Below are positions 14,893 through 24,234 of a DNA stretch of 35,288 nucleotides, one piece after another. The notes beneath the pieces are model-generated. The model was given only the letters and a program-made list of their open reading frames with translations, was not told where the DNA came from and did not search any database. The stretch's first letter is position 1. The number at the start of each line of letters is the position of its first letter. A program made the position numbers and the translations under genes. This DNA is from Puniceicoccaceae bacterium (lineage in GTDB: Bacteria > Verrucomicrobiota > Verrucomicrobiia > Opitutales > Coraliomargaritaceae): the NCBI GenBank assembly GCA_902587165.1, contig CACIKF010000012.1, forward strand, positions 1 to 35,288, given 5' to 3'.

Positions 14893-17800
14893 CTATTCAG
14901 CTAGCAAATTGGGTCTTTTCTTTGCTTTCTCTTCTTGATTGAAGCGCATGGAGAGTAAGGTGGAGACTCCCTTTTCTGGCATAGTCACACCGAAGACGGT
15001 ATCCGCATTTGAAATAGTACGCTTGTTGTGCGTCACGATGAGGAACTGTGACTTATCGGTAAAGCCATGCAAGGTCTCACAGAAGCGGCCGATATTCGCA
15101 TCGTCGAGTGCGGCATCAATCTCATCGAGCACGCAAAAGGGACTGGGCTTGACCATGTAGATGGCGAAGAGCAGCGCGACGGCAGTCATGGTGCGTTGAC
15201 CCCCAGAAAGCAGTGTTACGCTTTTGAGGCGAGTGCCTGGGGGCCGCGCAATGATTTCGATACCAGACTCCAGCGGATCGTCGGAATCGACCAGTTGGAG
15301 ATCCGACTCGCCACCACCAGAGATCTTACCGTAGGTGAAAGCGAAATTTTTCTTCACTTGTTCAAAGGTGTCTTGAAAGAGTGTTTGCGAGGTTTCGTTG
15401 ATCTCGTCGATCGTTTGAACCAGCTTGTTCTTCGAGTTCCATAGGTCTTCGCTTTGGCCTTTAAGGAAGTCGTGGCGCTCTTTAAGGTCGGAGTATTCAC
15501 TGATCGCTTCGAGATTGACGGGGCCCATGTTGGCGATGCGACCTTTTAGCTCGCTGACTTCCTCTTCGATGGTCGACCAGTTTGTGTGATCCATTCCGGC
15601 GAGCTCTTCCTCTGTAGGATCACGGCGCTCGTGTTTGGGCTGCGCAGCGAGCTTATCGGGGTCATCCATATCGTCGAGATTGAGGCGCTTCTCGAACTCG
15701 ATATTACCCTCCCAAAGCTCGGTCTTCCAATCGACTTTTGAGAGGTCTGTTTGATATTCATCTTGGGCATTGCTTTGGATGAAACCAAGCTGTGAACGCT
15801 CCTCTGCAAGACGAATTTCTAACTTAGTTAATTCTTGGTCAAAGCTTCGGTTCTCGTTACGGCGACCTGTGAGGCCGTCTTCAATTTCGGTGATAACGCT
15901 GTCGATTCCTTTAAGTTGCTCACGATCTTTGGCCAATTCATCCGTAGCGATACTTAAAGTCTTAGCGAGCTCCTCACTCTTACTCACTTCCCTCGCACCT
16001 GATTGTTTGAGCGCCGTGATTTGCTCGTTGATCGTGTCGATCTCTTGGTTGCGGCGTAGGATTTGGTGCTGCAGGTTAGCAGTCTCGCGTTGGACTTCAC
16101 CGAGGGCACGATCGGCCGATTCAAGTCGCTGCTTCTTCTCGGCAAGTTCAAGGCGTACGTCGGCGAGAGCTTCTCGCTTATGGTCGCGGGCTTCGCGAGT
16201 GCGCTCAATAGCGGCTTCCAGATCGGCACCCACTTGGCGCTCCTCTTTGAGCCCTTTCTCTGCTGCAGCCAGTTCTTCTCTCGCAGTTTCAAGTTCGGTA
16301 ATTGAGTCGCCATGCTTGGCATCGAGGCGGACGACCTCGTCCTCCACCTGCGTGCGGTTGCGGGCGTTGTGTTCGATCTTCTGAGTCTGGTTACGTTCCT
16401 CAGCTACCAGCCCAGAAGCTTCGCTGGCAAGATCGCTCTGGCGCTTTCGTTGCTCTTCGACAGTGGCTTCTGCTGTATTACGAAGTTCATCGAGACCGTT
16501 CACTTGTTCGCGCAGTGCATTGAGCGCCTTTCGCTCCGCTTCAATTTCTTTACGTAGTCGACGAATCTCGGACTCTCGCTCGAGCACGCTGGAGGATTTT
16601 TTACCCGTGCTGCGACCACCATGAATGAGACCACGGCAGTCGACGATCTCACCACTGCGGGTCGCAACAAGGAGGAAGTGGAAGTCCGGATTCGCTTTCC
16701 AGAATTCGATAAATTGATCGAGACTATCGGCAAAATAACAAGCCGTGAGCAATCGGTCGACGGGGCTTTGTAAGTCCGAGTCTCGGGTGGTGACAACAGA
16801 CTGCGCGGCAACAAGACCAGAGGGTAAGTCGATGGCATCGCCCGCAGTGGCAGGCGCGAGGTCAATCTGCAGGCAGGCGCGGCCAAGGAAGTCGGCATCA
16901 AGCTTACCGATGACCGACAGTGCTTTGGCAGAATCACCAATATAAAGCGCGTCAGCAGCCGAAGCTAGTAAGGTTTCAAGCGCGGTTGTGTAGATACTGT
17001 CTACGGTCAGTTCTTTCGAAATAATGGAGACACTACCTTTGGAAACGACCTCGTTTAGTTTGTCGCCGAGGATCGCCTTGGCGCCCTCACCGAAGCCTTC
17101 GAATTTCGCTTGAAGGTCTTCGAGCACGTTGAGCTGCGCGGTCTTGCGCGCAATGCCGCGATCTTGTTCTTGAATCCGCTCCTGTAGACTGCGGAACTGG
17201 GTCAAAATATCGCGCGAATTACTGCGGGCTTTTTCAACAGCTTCTTCACTGGCTAATTGCTCAGTGCGCCGTTTATCGAGTAGGCGCTGAATCTCCACGA
17301 GCCCTTGTTCCAAAATGGCGACCTCCTCTTTAAGCTCAATCGCACTCTCTGTCAGTGAGGCGTGTCTAACTTGGTAAGTCTTCAGGTCGACTTCCAATGT
17401 GGTGCAACGGGAGCGGGCACGGTTGATGCGGTTCTCGGCAGTGAGCACATCTTGACGATTTTTTTGCAGCGCGCCTTCCATCTCGCCAAGCTTCTCTTGT
17501 GCAGCGACGAGCTCATTATTACGCTCGCCGAAAATACGGTCGGAATCGTCAACTACGCCTAACTGCATTTGCTTGTTTTCGGATTCGTCCTGGGCACGGC
17601 TCGCGAGCTCAGATTTTTGCTTTTCAAGCTCGGCGATCTCTTTTTGGTATTCGCCAATGCGCGCCACCATGTCTTTCGAACGGATGATCGAAAATTCAGA
17701 TTGGTTATCGGCGTTCTCTTTTTCGGAGCGGAGATTATAAACTCGCTGTTGAAGTTCTTCCATCTTTTGGGAAAGACCAGCACGTTCCGCTTTTTTCTCC

Positions 17801-18609
17801 ATCAAGATCGATTCGTCACGCTCGAGCGTGCCAGTGTGGGTATCGACCTTCTTGCGAAGCTCAGTGGCACGTTCGGCAACCTGGTTGATCGACTGGCTTA
17901 AATCGGAATGGCGATAGGCGCTGAATGCAAGGTCGAGATGCTTGAGGCGGTGCTTGATTCGCTGGTAGCGAAGTGCCTTGCTCGCCTGGCGCTTAAGCGA
18001 GCCGATCTGACGGGAAACTTCCTCGATCACGTCGGTCACACGGGCGAGATTAGCATCGACTAGCGCCAGCTTGTTGAGGGCTTCTTTGCGCTGAGCCTTG
18101 TATAAAGTGATTCCGGCAGCTTCTTCGAAGATGGTGCGTCGCTCGGCTGGGTTAGTCGATAGAATCTGGTCAATCTGACCTTGTAGCATGAAAGAGTAAG
18201 AAACACGTCCCACCCCTGTATTGGCAAAGAGTCGTTGAATGTCTTTGAGGCGAGAAGCTTTGCCGTTGATGAAGTAATCGCTGCTGCCGTCGCGGGTCAC
18301 GCGGCGAGTAATCGCGACTTCATTGAACTGAGTGCCAAGCTCGACTTCGCAATCGGCAAAAGTCAGCGTAACTTCACATGTGGGTAGTGCTTTGCGCTTA
18401 TCGGTGCCTTCGAAGATGACGTCTTGCATCGAAGCACCGCGCAGCGCTTTAGCGCTTTGCTCACCTAGCACCCAACGGATCGCATCGACGATATTACTCT
18501 TACCGCAACCATTAGGACCTACTACGGCGGTCACTCCTTTTCGGAGGTCTAAGCGGGTGCGGTCGGCAAAACTCTTAAAGCCACTAATGACGATCTCTTT
18601 AAGATACAT
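14893..18609 (-). CDS. smc: Chromosome segregation protein SMC
   Basis: The protein has 1238 residues with the canonical SMC plan. An N-terminal ATPase half begins MYLKEIVISGFKSFADRTRL, with Walker A GPNGCGKSN near residue 32. A long coiled coil follows to about 500, then a hinge (~500-650, containing FEGFGEGAKAILGDKLNEV and the Gly-rich GLIHGGRS). A second coiled coil leads to the C-terminal ATPase half with signature LLSGGQRTMTAVALLFAIY and Walker B FCVLDEIDAALDD. SMC forms a ring with ScpA and ScpB that compacts and separates chromosomes. The yggS-type gene lies 84 bp upstream on the same strand, so the two may be co-transcribed. The length is slightly above the bacterial average owing to a long coiled coil. 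Confidence 0.97.
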   Translation of the reverse strand: MYLKEIVISGFKSFADRTRLDLRKGVTAVVGPNGCGKSNIVDAIRWVLGEQSAKALRGASMQDVIFEGTDKRKALPTCEVTLTFADCEVELGTQFNEVAITRRVTRDGSSDYFINGKASRLKDIQRLFANTGVGRVSYSFMLQGQIDQILSTNPAERRTIFEEAAGITLYKAQRKEALNKLALVDANLARVTDVIEEVSRQIGSLKRQASKALRYQRIKHRLKHLDLAFSAYRHSDLSQSINQVAERATELRKKVDTHTGTLERDESILMEKKAERAGLSQKMEELQQRVYNLRSEKENADNQSEFSIIRSKDMVARIGEYQKEIAELEKQKSELASRAQDESENKQMQLGVVDDSDRIFGERNNELVAAQEKLGEMEGALQKNRQDVLTAENRINRARSRCTTLEVDLKTYQVRHASLTESAIELKEEVAILEQGLVEIQRLLDKRRTEQLASEEAVEKARSNSRDILTQFRSLQERIQEQDRGIARKTAQLNVLEDLQAKFEGFGEGAKAILGDKLNEVVSKGSVSIISKELTVDSIYTTALETLLASAADALYIGDSAKALSVIGKLDADFLGRACLQIDLAPATAGDAIDLPSGLVAAQSVVTTRDSDLQSPVDRLLTACYFADSLDQFIEFWKANPDFHFLLVATRSGEIVDCRGLIHGGRSTGKKSSSVLERESEIRRLRKEIEAERKALNALREQVNGLDELRNTAEATVEEQRKRQSDLASEASGLVAEERNQTQKIEHNARNRTQVEDEVVRLDAKHGDSITELETAREELAAAEKGLKEERQVGADLEAAIERTREARDHKREALADVRLELAEKKQRLESADRALGEVQRETANLQHQILRRNQEIDTINEQITALKQSGAREVSKSEELAKTLSIATDELAKDREQLKGIDSVITEIEDGLTGRRNENRSFDQELTKLEIRLAEERSQLGFIQSNAQDEYQTDLSKVDWKTELWEGNIEFEKRLNLDDMDDPDKLAAQPKHERRDPTEEELAGMDHTNWSTIEEEVSELKGRIANMGPVNLEAISEYSDLKERHDFLKGQSEDLWNSKNKLVQTIDEINETSQTLFQDTFEQVKKNFAFTYGKISGGGESDLQLVDSDDPLESGIEIIARPPGTRLKSVTLLSGGQRTMTAVALLFAIYMVKPSPFCVLDEIDAALDDANIGRFCETLHGFTDKSQFLIVTHNKRTISNADTVFGVTMPEKGVSTLLSMRFNQEEKAKKRPNLLAE

Positions 18610-18693
18610 ATTACAGAAATTGGTGCAGTTACTGGGGTATAAAAACGTTCACAACAAAGTGCCAATGAACGCCTCGCAACTCTAAAAGCCGAC

Positions 18694-19389
18694 TTAATAC
18701 TCACGCTCGCCATAGAGTGCGGTGCCGACACGAATCTGAGTTGATCCAGCAGCAATAGCTTGCTCGAGATCAGCTGTCATTCCCATGGATAGCTCGGGTA
18801 GCGGCACGGCAAAGCGCTCCGAAAGTACGTCTCGAAGCACCCTCAGGCTTTTAAAGGCTGCACCCGCTACCTTGGGGTCATCGTCGAGCGGTGCAATCGT
18901 CATCAGTCCATCGACCTGCAAATTCGGCATCTTAAGGGCGACTTCGATCACTGAGGGAACTTCTTCTTCTGCAAACCCATATTTATTTGGGTCTTTGCCC
19001 GTATTGCACTGGAGCAGGATGGCTAACTTTTTGCCCTGCTCACCCGCGAAACGATCCAAACGGCGCAGAAGCTTGAGAGAGTCGACCGACTGAATTCGAT
19101 CAAAGACCGCCACAGCATCCTGAGCTTTGTTGCTTTGCAAATGCCCGATTAATTCCCATCGCAGCTCATCGGTGTATGAGTCGCGCTTATCCGAAGCCTC
19201 TTGCACACGATTCTCGCCGACTGCCTTCAAGCCACTTTGCACCGCATATTCGATCGCCTCCACGGGATGATTCTTCGTGACAGGGAGCAGAGAAACAGAG
19301 CTTTCCGACCGGCCGCTAAGCTCACACGCTCTCGCCACTCGTGCTCGGACTAGCGATAAGTTTTCTTCATATTTAGGATAATTGATCAT
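18694..19389 (-). CDS. YggS/PROSC-family PLP homeostasis protein
   Basis: This 231-residue single-domain PLP-binding TIM barrel belongs to the YggS/PLPBP family, which buffers cellular pyridoxal phosphate. PLP would bind Lys39 in LLPVTKNHP. The characteristic GENRVQEA, WELIGHLQSNKA, LLQCNTGKDPNKYGF and C-terminal LSMGMTADLEQAIAAGSTQIRVGTALYGER are all present. No catalytic activity is expected. The gene is divergent from a LysR regulator across a 94-bp gap and stands upstream of smc on the same strand. Confidence 0.93.
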   Translation of the reverse strand: MINYPKYEENLSLVRARVARACELSGRSESSVSLLPVTKNHPVEAIEYAVQSGLKAVGENRVQEASDKRDSYTDELRWELIGHLQSNKAQDAVAVFDRIQSVDSLKLLRRLDRFAGEQGKKLAILLQCNTGKDPNKYGFAEEEVPSVIEVALKMPNLQVDGLMTIAPLDDDPKVAGAAFKSLRVLRDVLSERFAVPLPELSMGMTADLEQAIAAGSTQIRVGTALYGEREY

Positions 19390-19463
19390 TAGAAACTCAG
19401 AAATAACTCTAATACGGAAGCCAGCATTAGTTTTACTTAAATTGATATTGTATATCCATTAAG

Positions 19464-19480
19464 TATGTTTATTTAACATA
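19464..19480. promoter_or_regulatory. Inverted repeat, candidate LysR operator
   Basis: TATGTT-TATTT-AACATA ends 3 bp before the ATG of the LysR gene. LysR regulators typically bind interrupted palindromes of this kind (T-N11-A) and repress themselves in the divergent gap. The position favours autoregulation, and the site also lies upstream of the divergent yggS-type gene. Confidence 0.45.
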
Positions 19481-19483
19481 ATC

Positions 19484-20413
19484 ATGCACGTCGAAAATTT
19501 TAAAATATTCTCAGACTTGGTTGAAAGCGAGAGCTTCTCACGCGCAGCCAAACTTAATGGCATAACACAATCTGCGGTAAGCCAACAGTTGCGAGCGATG
19601 GAGAAGCATTTCAGTATCTTAATCGTAGATCGCAGCCAAAAGCAATTTCGACTCACACGTGAAGGACAAAAACTCTACGAATCTGCCAAAGAAATCCTCT
19701 ACATCTATGAAAAGCTGAATAGTGAGCTTCAAGAAATGAAGAAGGTAATCAGCGGCACGATCCACATCTCAACTGTTTATAGTATTGGTCTCCATGAGTT
19801 GCCACCTTACGTGAAAGCCTTTTTGTCGAAATATCCAGAAGTCAACATTCGCGTCGAATACCGTCGCGCAAACAACGTTTACGAAGACATTTTGACCAAT
19901 TCGATTGATCTAGGTCTCATCGCTTACCCACAACATCACAAACAGCTGGAAGTGCTCCCTTTCCACGACGATATACTCATACTTGTAGTCAGCCCCGAGC
20001 ATCCATTGGCGGGAAAGAACAACATCACATTGCAAGAAATCGCCGATCAAAAGTTTATAGGTTTTGAGCCCGACATTCCGACACGCAAGGCGACTGACCA
20101 GATTTTTAAAGACGAAGGCATCGAGATGGAGCCCGTTATGGAATTTGACAACGTCGAAACGGTGAAACGTGCAGTCGAAATCAACGCAGGTATCGCTATT
20201 CTTCCGCAAACCACCGTGACGCGCGAAGAAGCACAGGGATTACTCAAGGTGATCAAATTCAAGGACAAGATTTACAAACGGCCACTTGCGCTCATTCATC
20301 GCAAAGGTCGTGCCCTCACACCCGCAATGAAAAAGCTGATTGACCTGCTGACTTCGAAAGACCTCAACCGCCTTGAAAACGACGTGGGAGGCAATCAAGG
20401 GTCGATAGCGTAA
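19484..20413 (+). CDS. LysR-family transcriptional regulator
   Basis: The protein has 309 residues. The N-terminal winged helix-turn-helix (1-60) reads MHVENFKIFSDLVESESFSR and continues with AAKLNGITQSAVSQQLRAMEK. A linker helix follows, then a periplasmic-binding-protein-like effector domain (residues ~90-295) with GTIHISTVYSIGLHELPPYV and NAGIAILPQTTV. The effector is unknown; the overall pattern resembles CysB/CysL/CbbR-type members. It is divergent from the YggS-type gene and has a palindrome at its start codon. No obvious metabolic partner gene is adjacent, so its targets are elsewhere or are the flanking genes. Confidence 0.92.
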   Translation: MHVENFKIFSDLVESESFSRAAKLNGITQSAVSQQLRAMEKHFSILIVDRSQKQFRLTREGQKLYESAKEILYIYEKLNSELQEMKKVISGTIHISTVYSIGLHELPPYVKAFLSKYPEVNIRVEYRRANNVYEDILTNSIDLGLIAYPQHHKQLEVLPFHDDILILVVSPEHPLAGKNNITLQEIADQKFIGFEPDIPTRKATDQIFKDEGIEMEPVMEFDNVETVKRAVEINAGIAILPQTTVTREEAQGLLKVIKFKDKIYKRPLALIHRKGRALTPAMKKLIDLLTSKDLNRLENDVGGNQGSIA

Positions 20414-20461
20414 AAAATAGCAGGTTTAACCATGCTTATGGTCACCCAAAGCTGGAGCTAG

Positions 20462-21232
20462 CTACTCTGACACAGCACCACGGCGATACTGTGTGTAGCC
20501 ATTTTTTAACGAGCTATACGGATCAATTGAGCTACCCTTGAGTTGCTTGTAACGCTCAACGATCTGGGGACTACGTGCAATGTAATCAGCACTAAACGTA
20601 GCGAGTTGCCATTCCCACTCCCAATCGTCGATCATACTGAAAGGCTCTTTGATCGGATTAATCGCTCGGTCGCCGAAAAGACCAGCTAGGTCTCGTAGAT
20701 TAGATGGCCCAAGGAAAGGCAACACAAGGTAAGGTCCTTCGCCAATTCCCCACGCACCAAAAACTTGACCGACATCTTCAGACTCGATGGGAGCAAAGCT
20801 CTCGTAATCATCCGCAGGTGTCAGAATGCCCACAATACCGAAAGTACTATTGATCGCGAAGCGGCCAGTCTCGATCCAAGCCCCTTTAAAGCGGCCTTGC
20901 AGGAGGTTCGACGCGAGCCTAACCGGGTAACGAAGGTTGTGAAAGAAATTGCTAGCGCCCTCTTCTACTATATCTGGTGTGATCGCCGTGTAAGTATCCA
21001 CCAATGGCTGAAGAGTATTGGAAAAAACGTAATCGTTATACTTGAAAATGTAGCGATTCACACTTTCAAAAGGGTCATACACGCCCGCACTCTCATCGAA
21101 TTCTTCGTAGAAGAATGCTTCGTCCTCTGTTAGCTTACCGTCTTGGGCGGTGAGACTCGCTACGCTGAGCAGCCCAATGAGGGAAGCCCAAGCAAGTGGT
21201 CTTTTAAATTTTTGTATCTCCACTGATTTCAT
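20462..21232 (-). CDS. mlaA: MlaA/VacJ-family outer-membrane phospholipid transport protein
   Basis: MlaA extracts phospholipids from the outer leaflet of the outer membrane. I take the ATG at 21232 (256 residues); the earlier TTG lies deeper inside mlaC. A signal peptide ends near SLTAQ, but there is no lipobox Cys, unlike E. coli MlaA. The core motif is visible: YDPFESVNRYIFKYNDYVF, NFFHNLRYPVRLASNLLQGR, RFAINSTFGIVGILTPA and GEGPYLVLPFLGPSNLRDLAG. It is the last gene of a minus-strand mlaE-F-D-C-A operon and overlaps mlaC by 29 bp. Its presence in the operon, instead of elsewhere as in E. coli, is usual in several phyla. Confidence 0.92.
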   Translation of the reverse strand: MKSVEIQKFKRPLAWASLIGLLSVASLTAQDGKLTEDEAFFYEEFDESAGVYDPFESVNRYIFKYNDYVFSNTLQPLVDTYTAITPDIVEEGASNFFHNLRYPVRLASNLLQGRFKGAWIETGRFAINSTFGIVGILTPADDYESFAPIESEDVGQVFGAWGIGEGPYLVLPFLGPSNLRDLAGLFGDRAINPIKEPFSMIDDWEWEWQLATFSADYIARSPQIVERYKQLKGSSIDPYSSLKNGYTQYRRGAVSE

Positions 21233-21821
21233 CTTTAGCGAGTAAATCTTTAAGTCGAGCAATCAAGTCGGCAGCACTCCCCTTACGAAAATGATCGTCG
21301 ATTTGCCCGCGATAGTTAGAACTCATGCTGACATTTTCCGCAACAATGTCGTAAATTTGCCAGCCAGAATCCATCTGTCTTAAGCGATACAGGATGTAAT
21401 AGGTCTTCATGTCTAAGACCATAGTGGATTCAATCTCAATGCGAGCCTTACCAATCTCAGTAAGCTCACCGAACGTTACTGATGGGCGATCTTTACCTTC
21501 TAGGCCGATCACATATGCCTTGAGCACCAATTGTTTGACCAGTTCCAATACTTCAAGCTGCTCTTGCTCGTTCATGCGTCGCCAATTTTTGCCGATGGCA
21601 TAGCGGATCATTACATCCAAATCGTAGCTGGATTCGATCTTCTCACGCACTTTAAGCTTTTTTTCATCGGCGGAGAGGCTCGCATGGGACTCAGAATAGA
21701 TCACATCCAAGGTCGCATCGATCATCCCCTGCAGCTTTTCTTTTTGCAGCTCCTGAGCCGAGACAGAAGCCACCAAAAGTAGCCCTAAGACCAAGTAAGC
21801 CATATAAGAGAAAGATTTCAT
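21204..21821 (-). CDS. mlaC: MlaC-family periplasmic phospholipid-binding protein
   Basis: This 205-residue soluble carrier moves phospholipids between the outer-membrane MlaA complex and the inner-membrane MlaFED complex. A signal peptide (MKSFSYMAYLVLGLLLVASVSA) is followed by an all-helical/beta domain typical of the Tol-Tol-Ttg2 family. Recognisable parts are YDLDVMIRYAIGKNWRRMNEQEQLE (the classical D-x3-R-x-ALG-x-WR pattern), TYYILYRLRQMDSGWQIYDIVAENVSMSSNYR and the C-terminal LIARLKDLL. It lies between mlaD and mlaA in the same operon. All key parts of the family appear intact. Confidence 0.92.
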   Translation of the reverse strand: MKSFSYMAYLVLGLLLVASVSAQELQKEKLQGMIDATLDVIYSESHASLSADEKKLKVREKIESSYDLDVMIRYAIGKNWRRMNEQEQLEVLELVKQLVLKAYVIGLEGKDRPSVTFGELTEIGKARIEIESTMVLDMKTYYILYRLRQMDSGWQIYDIVAENVSMSSNYRGQIDDHFRKGSAADLIARLKDLLAKDEISGDTKI

Positions 21822-21836
21822 AGCGATCAGATAGAC

Positions 21837-22292
21837 TTATTCTGCTTTATCGTCAATCCCTCCGAGCGCGAATCGGCTAATCAAACTCTCGATATCAAGA
21901 GCGGACTCGGTATCCACAATCTCATAGCCTGGCTCCATCGGAAAGCCACCACCAGGTGATAAATCAATAAATCGATCGCCGATTAACCCGGCGGTCTTAA
22001 CAGAGGCGATCGTGTCTTCGTCTAGTTCGAGGCTATTCGGTAGCTCCAGCGTGACGATGGCGTCGAAGAACTCGTCCAATACCACATCTTTCACTGTGCC
22101 AACACGCACACCGGCGATCTCCACCCGGCTACCGGGATTCACCCCACTCGCGCTACTGAAGCGTGCGGTCACTGTATAGCTGTCACTTCCAAAAAAACGT
22201 GCACTACCCACCTGGATGGCGAGGTAGAGCACTGCGGCCAGACCAAGGAGGACAAAAGAGCCCACGAGAAATTCAATGCTTCGATTCTTCAT
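21837..22292 (-). CDS. mlaD: MlaD-family MCE protein
   Basis: The protein has 151 residues. It has one N-terminal transmembrane helix (FLVGSFVLLGLAAVLYLAIQV) and a single MCE domain: YTVTARFSSASGVNPGSRVEIAGVRVGTV is split across strands, and SVKTAGLIGDRFIDLSPGG is the conserved end. MlaD forms a hexameric ring above the MlaFE transporter, with a hydrophobic channel for lipids. Order and strand agree with mlaE-F upstream and mlaC-A downstream, with gaps of 3 and 15 bp. Confidence 0.93.
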   Translation of the reverse strand: MKNRSIEFLVGSFVLLGLAAVLYLAIQVGSARFFGSDSYTVTARFSSASGVNPGSRVEIAGVRVGTVKDVVLDEFFDAIVTLELPNSLELDEDTIASVKTAGLIGDRFIDLSPGGGFPMEPGYEIVDTESALDIESLISRFALGGIDDKAE

Positions 22293-22295
22293 AAT

Positions 22296-23069
22296 TTATT
22301 CATTCGCTCCATTCAGCGGTGAGGACTTAAGACCATAGTTGGCCTTACTCAAAAAACCCGACAGCGCCGACTGCGCATTCGTGTTCAAGTCCTCTGGTTT
22401 TCCAAAAAATTTAATTTGCCCCTCGTCCAACCAAGCCACCTGATCACTGATCTCAAAGACCTCTGGTATATCGTGACTAACCAGTAGGGCTGTAAAGCCA
22501 AAGCGCTCACGGTAGTCTGCGATCATTTCAAATACACTAAACTTACGCTCAGGGTCAAGCCCTGTGGTCGGCTCGTCAAAGAGCACCACTTGAGGCTTCG
22601 TGATTAGCGCACGCCCCAGGGCCACTCGCTTCTTCATTCCTCCCGAAAGTTCACCTGGGTAGCGATCTGCAGAATCGCTCAATTCCAAATGCACCAGCAT
22701 TTCGTCGACCCGCTCTTGGATCTCCGCTTTGTTTAGCTTAGACGCCTCGCGTAGCGGTAGCGCCACATTTTCAAATGCCGTCAGCGAATCAAAGAGCGCA
22801 TTATTCTGAAACATATAACTAAAGGATACACCGGCATCGATTTGCGCATTACGGCGGCTTTGCGAAATCGCTTGGCCGTCCAGTTCGATTATGCCTGCCT
22901 CTGGCTGCAAAAGATTGGCGATGCACTTTAAGAGCACCGACTTGCCGATCCCACTTTTACCTATGATCGTCATAACTGAGGCCGCCGTCACATCGAGATC
23001 GATGCCGTCGAGCACACGATTGTCACCAAAATACTTTTTTAGTCCACGAATCTTTAAAAAGCTATCCAT
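22296..23069 (-). CDS. mlaF: MlaF-type ABC transporter ATPase
   Basis: The 257-residue ATPase powers phospholipid transport by the MlaFEDB complex. It contains Walker A GKSGIGKSV near residue 38, the signature LSGGMKKRVALGRAL near 140, Walker B VVLFDEPTTGLDP near 160 and the switch His in LLVSHDIPE. The GxDP/GLDPE region is typical of MlaF. It starts 1 bp after the mlaE stop, so translation is coupled. All catalytic motifs are intact. Confidence 0.95.
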   Translation of the reverse strand: MDSFLKIRGLKKYFGDNRVLDGIDLDVTAASVMTIIGKSGIGKSVLLKCIANLLQPEAGIIELDGQAISQSRRNAQIDAGVSFSYMFQNNALFDSLTAFENVALPLREASKLNKAEIQERVDEMLVHLELSDSADRYPGELSGGMKKRVALGRALITKPQVVLFDEPTTGLDPERKFSVFEMIADYRERFGFTALLVSHDIPEVFEISDQVAWLDEGQIKFFGKPEDLNTNAQSALSGFLSKANYGLKSSPLNGANE

Positions 23070-23070
23070 A

Positions 23071-23848
23071 CTACATGAGGAAAGAAGTGATTAAATAGTC
23101 CGCCGCCAATACTGTGACGCTTGACCAGACAACTGCCCGAGTGGCCGATTCGCTCACCCCCCGCACACCGGGGAAGGATGCCTTCCGGTGGGTATTATAA
23201 CCACGATACGCGCAGATCGAAATCGTCAGCAGTCCGAAGACAAGAGCCTTGATATATCCGCCCTGCACATCTGCCCAAGTCACACTCTCAAAGACACGGT
23301 TCCAGTAAACGCCCGAGTCCACATTGAGCAGCACCGAGCCAGTCAAATAGCCGCCAAAGATACCGATCAAATCAAAAATCGCCGTCAAAATCGGGAAACA
23401 GATCAAGGTCGCGACCAGCCGAGGACCTACCAGAAATCCGAGTGGATCAATGCTCATGGTCTGCAAAGCATCGATTTGCTCATCATTACGCTGGATACCC
23501 AGCTCCGAAGCCATCGCCGAGCCAGCTTGCCCCACCACCATCAGCGCTGTGAGCACGGGCCCCAATTCACGGATGAGCGAGAGTGCGACCGCAGTACCCA
23601 AGGCAGACTCAGCGCCAAATTTAACCAGCGTATAATAGAGCTGCAGCCCCATGACTAAGCCCGTAAAAAGCCCCACCGTAGCAATGATTGGGAAACATCG
23701 CACCCCAATCTCGTGGATTCCTTGGGTCAATTTGACCAAGCGACTACGCTGCGTAAAGAAGCCACGTAAAGCCCCCCCAGCCAAAGAGAGAAATCTCCCC
23801 TAAGTCAAAAACCACACTCATTGCCGAGCGTCCAAGCGTGCGTATCAT
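23071..23848 (-). CDS. mlaE: MlaE-type ABC permease with a single-base frameshift in a G run
   Basis: The C-terminal 237 residues are open from a TTG at 23784 and match MlaE: GVRCFPIIATVGLFTGLVMGLQ, MVVGQAGSAMASELGIQRNDEQIDAL, LIGIFGGYLTGS and VRGVSESATRAVVWSS. An in-frame TAG at 23800-23802 blocks any longer form. In the neighbouring frame an ATG at 23848 opens MIRTLGRSAMSVVFDLGEIS followed by LFGWGG, which is the missing MlaE N terminus. The two frames join exactly at seven G (minus strand; 23772-23778). Removing one G gives a continuous LFGWGALRGFFTQRSR and a protein of about 258 residues, the normal size. The extra base may be a real indel, phase variation or a sequence error. This is the first gene of the mla operon; no clear ribosome-binding site was seen for the ATG. 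Confidence 0.82.
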
Positions 23849-24042
23849 AATGTAAAAATTCGATTTGTAAGAAGCTAACCTAGTTTATGTCATACATACC
23901 CCAAAGAAGGGAAGCCGAAACATCTCACACAACGAGCCCACGAAGGAGGAATGTTAGGCAAGTGAGCTTAGAGCGATTTTGACGAACTGCCTAACAAACA
24001 TGCCAAACCCAGTTACAAGAGCGGAATTAGATTTCTGCGAAA

Positions 24043-24119
<77 letters not shown>

Positions 24120-24234
24120 ATCGACATACCTAAGTTGGTGAAAGAACTCGAACTGGCAAGAAAATCTAGCAATGGGAATCAAGTTTGCGGTTTAATAATA
24201 TCTTGACCGGATAAATTTGGAAATCCACTCTTCC

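Noticed and set aside
23772-23778. Programmed -1 ribosomal frameshift in mlaE
   Set aside because: The frames require +1 and not -1, and no stimulatory structure was seen. A base indel or sequence error is simpler.
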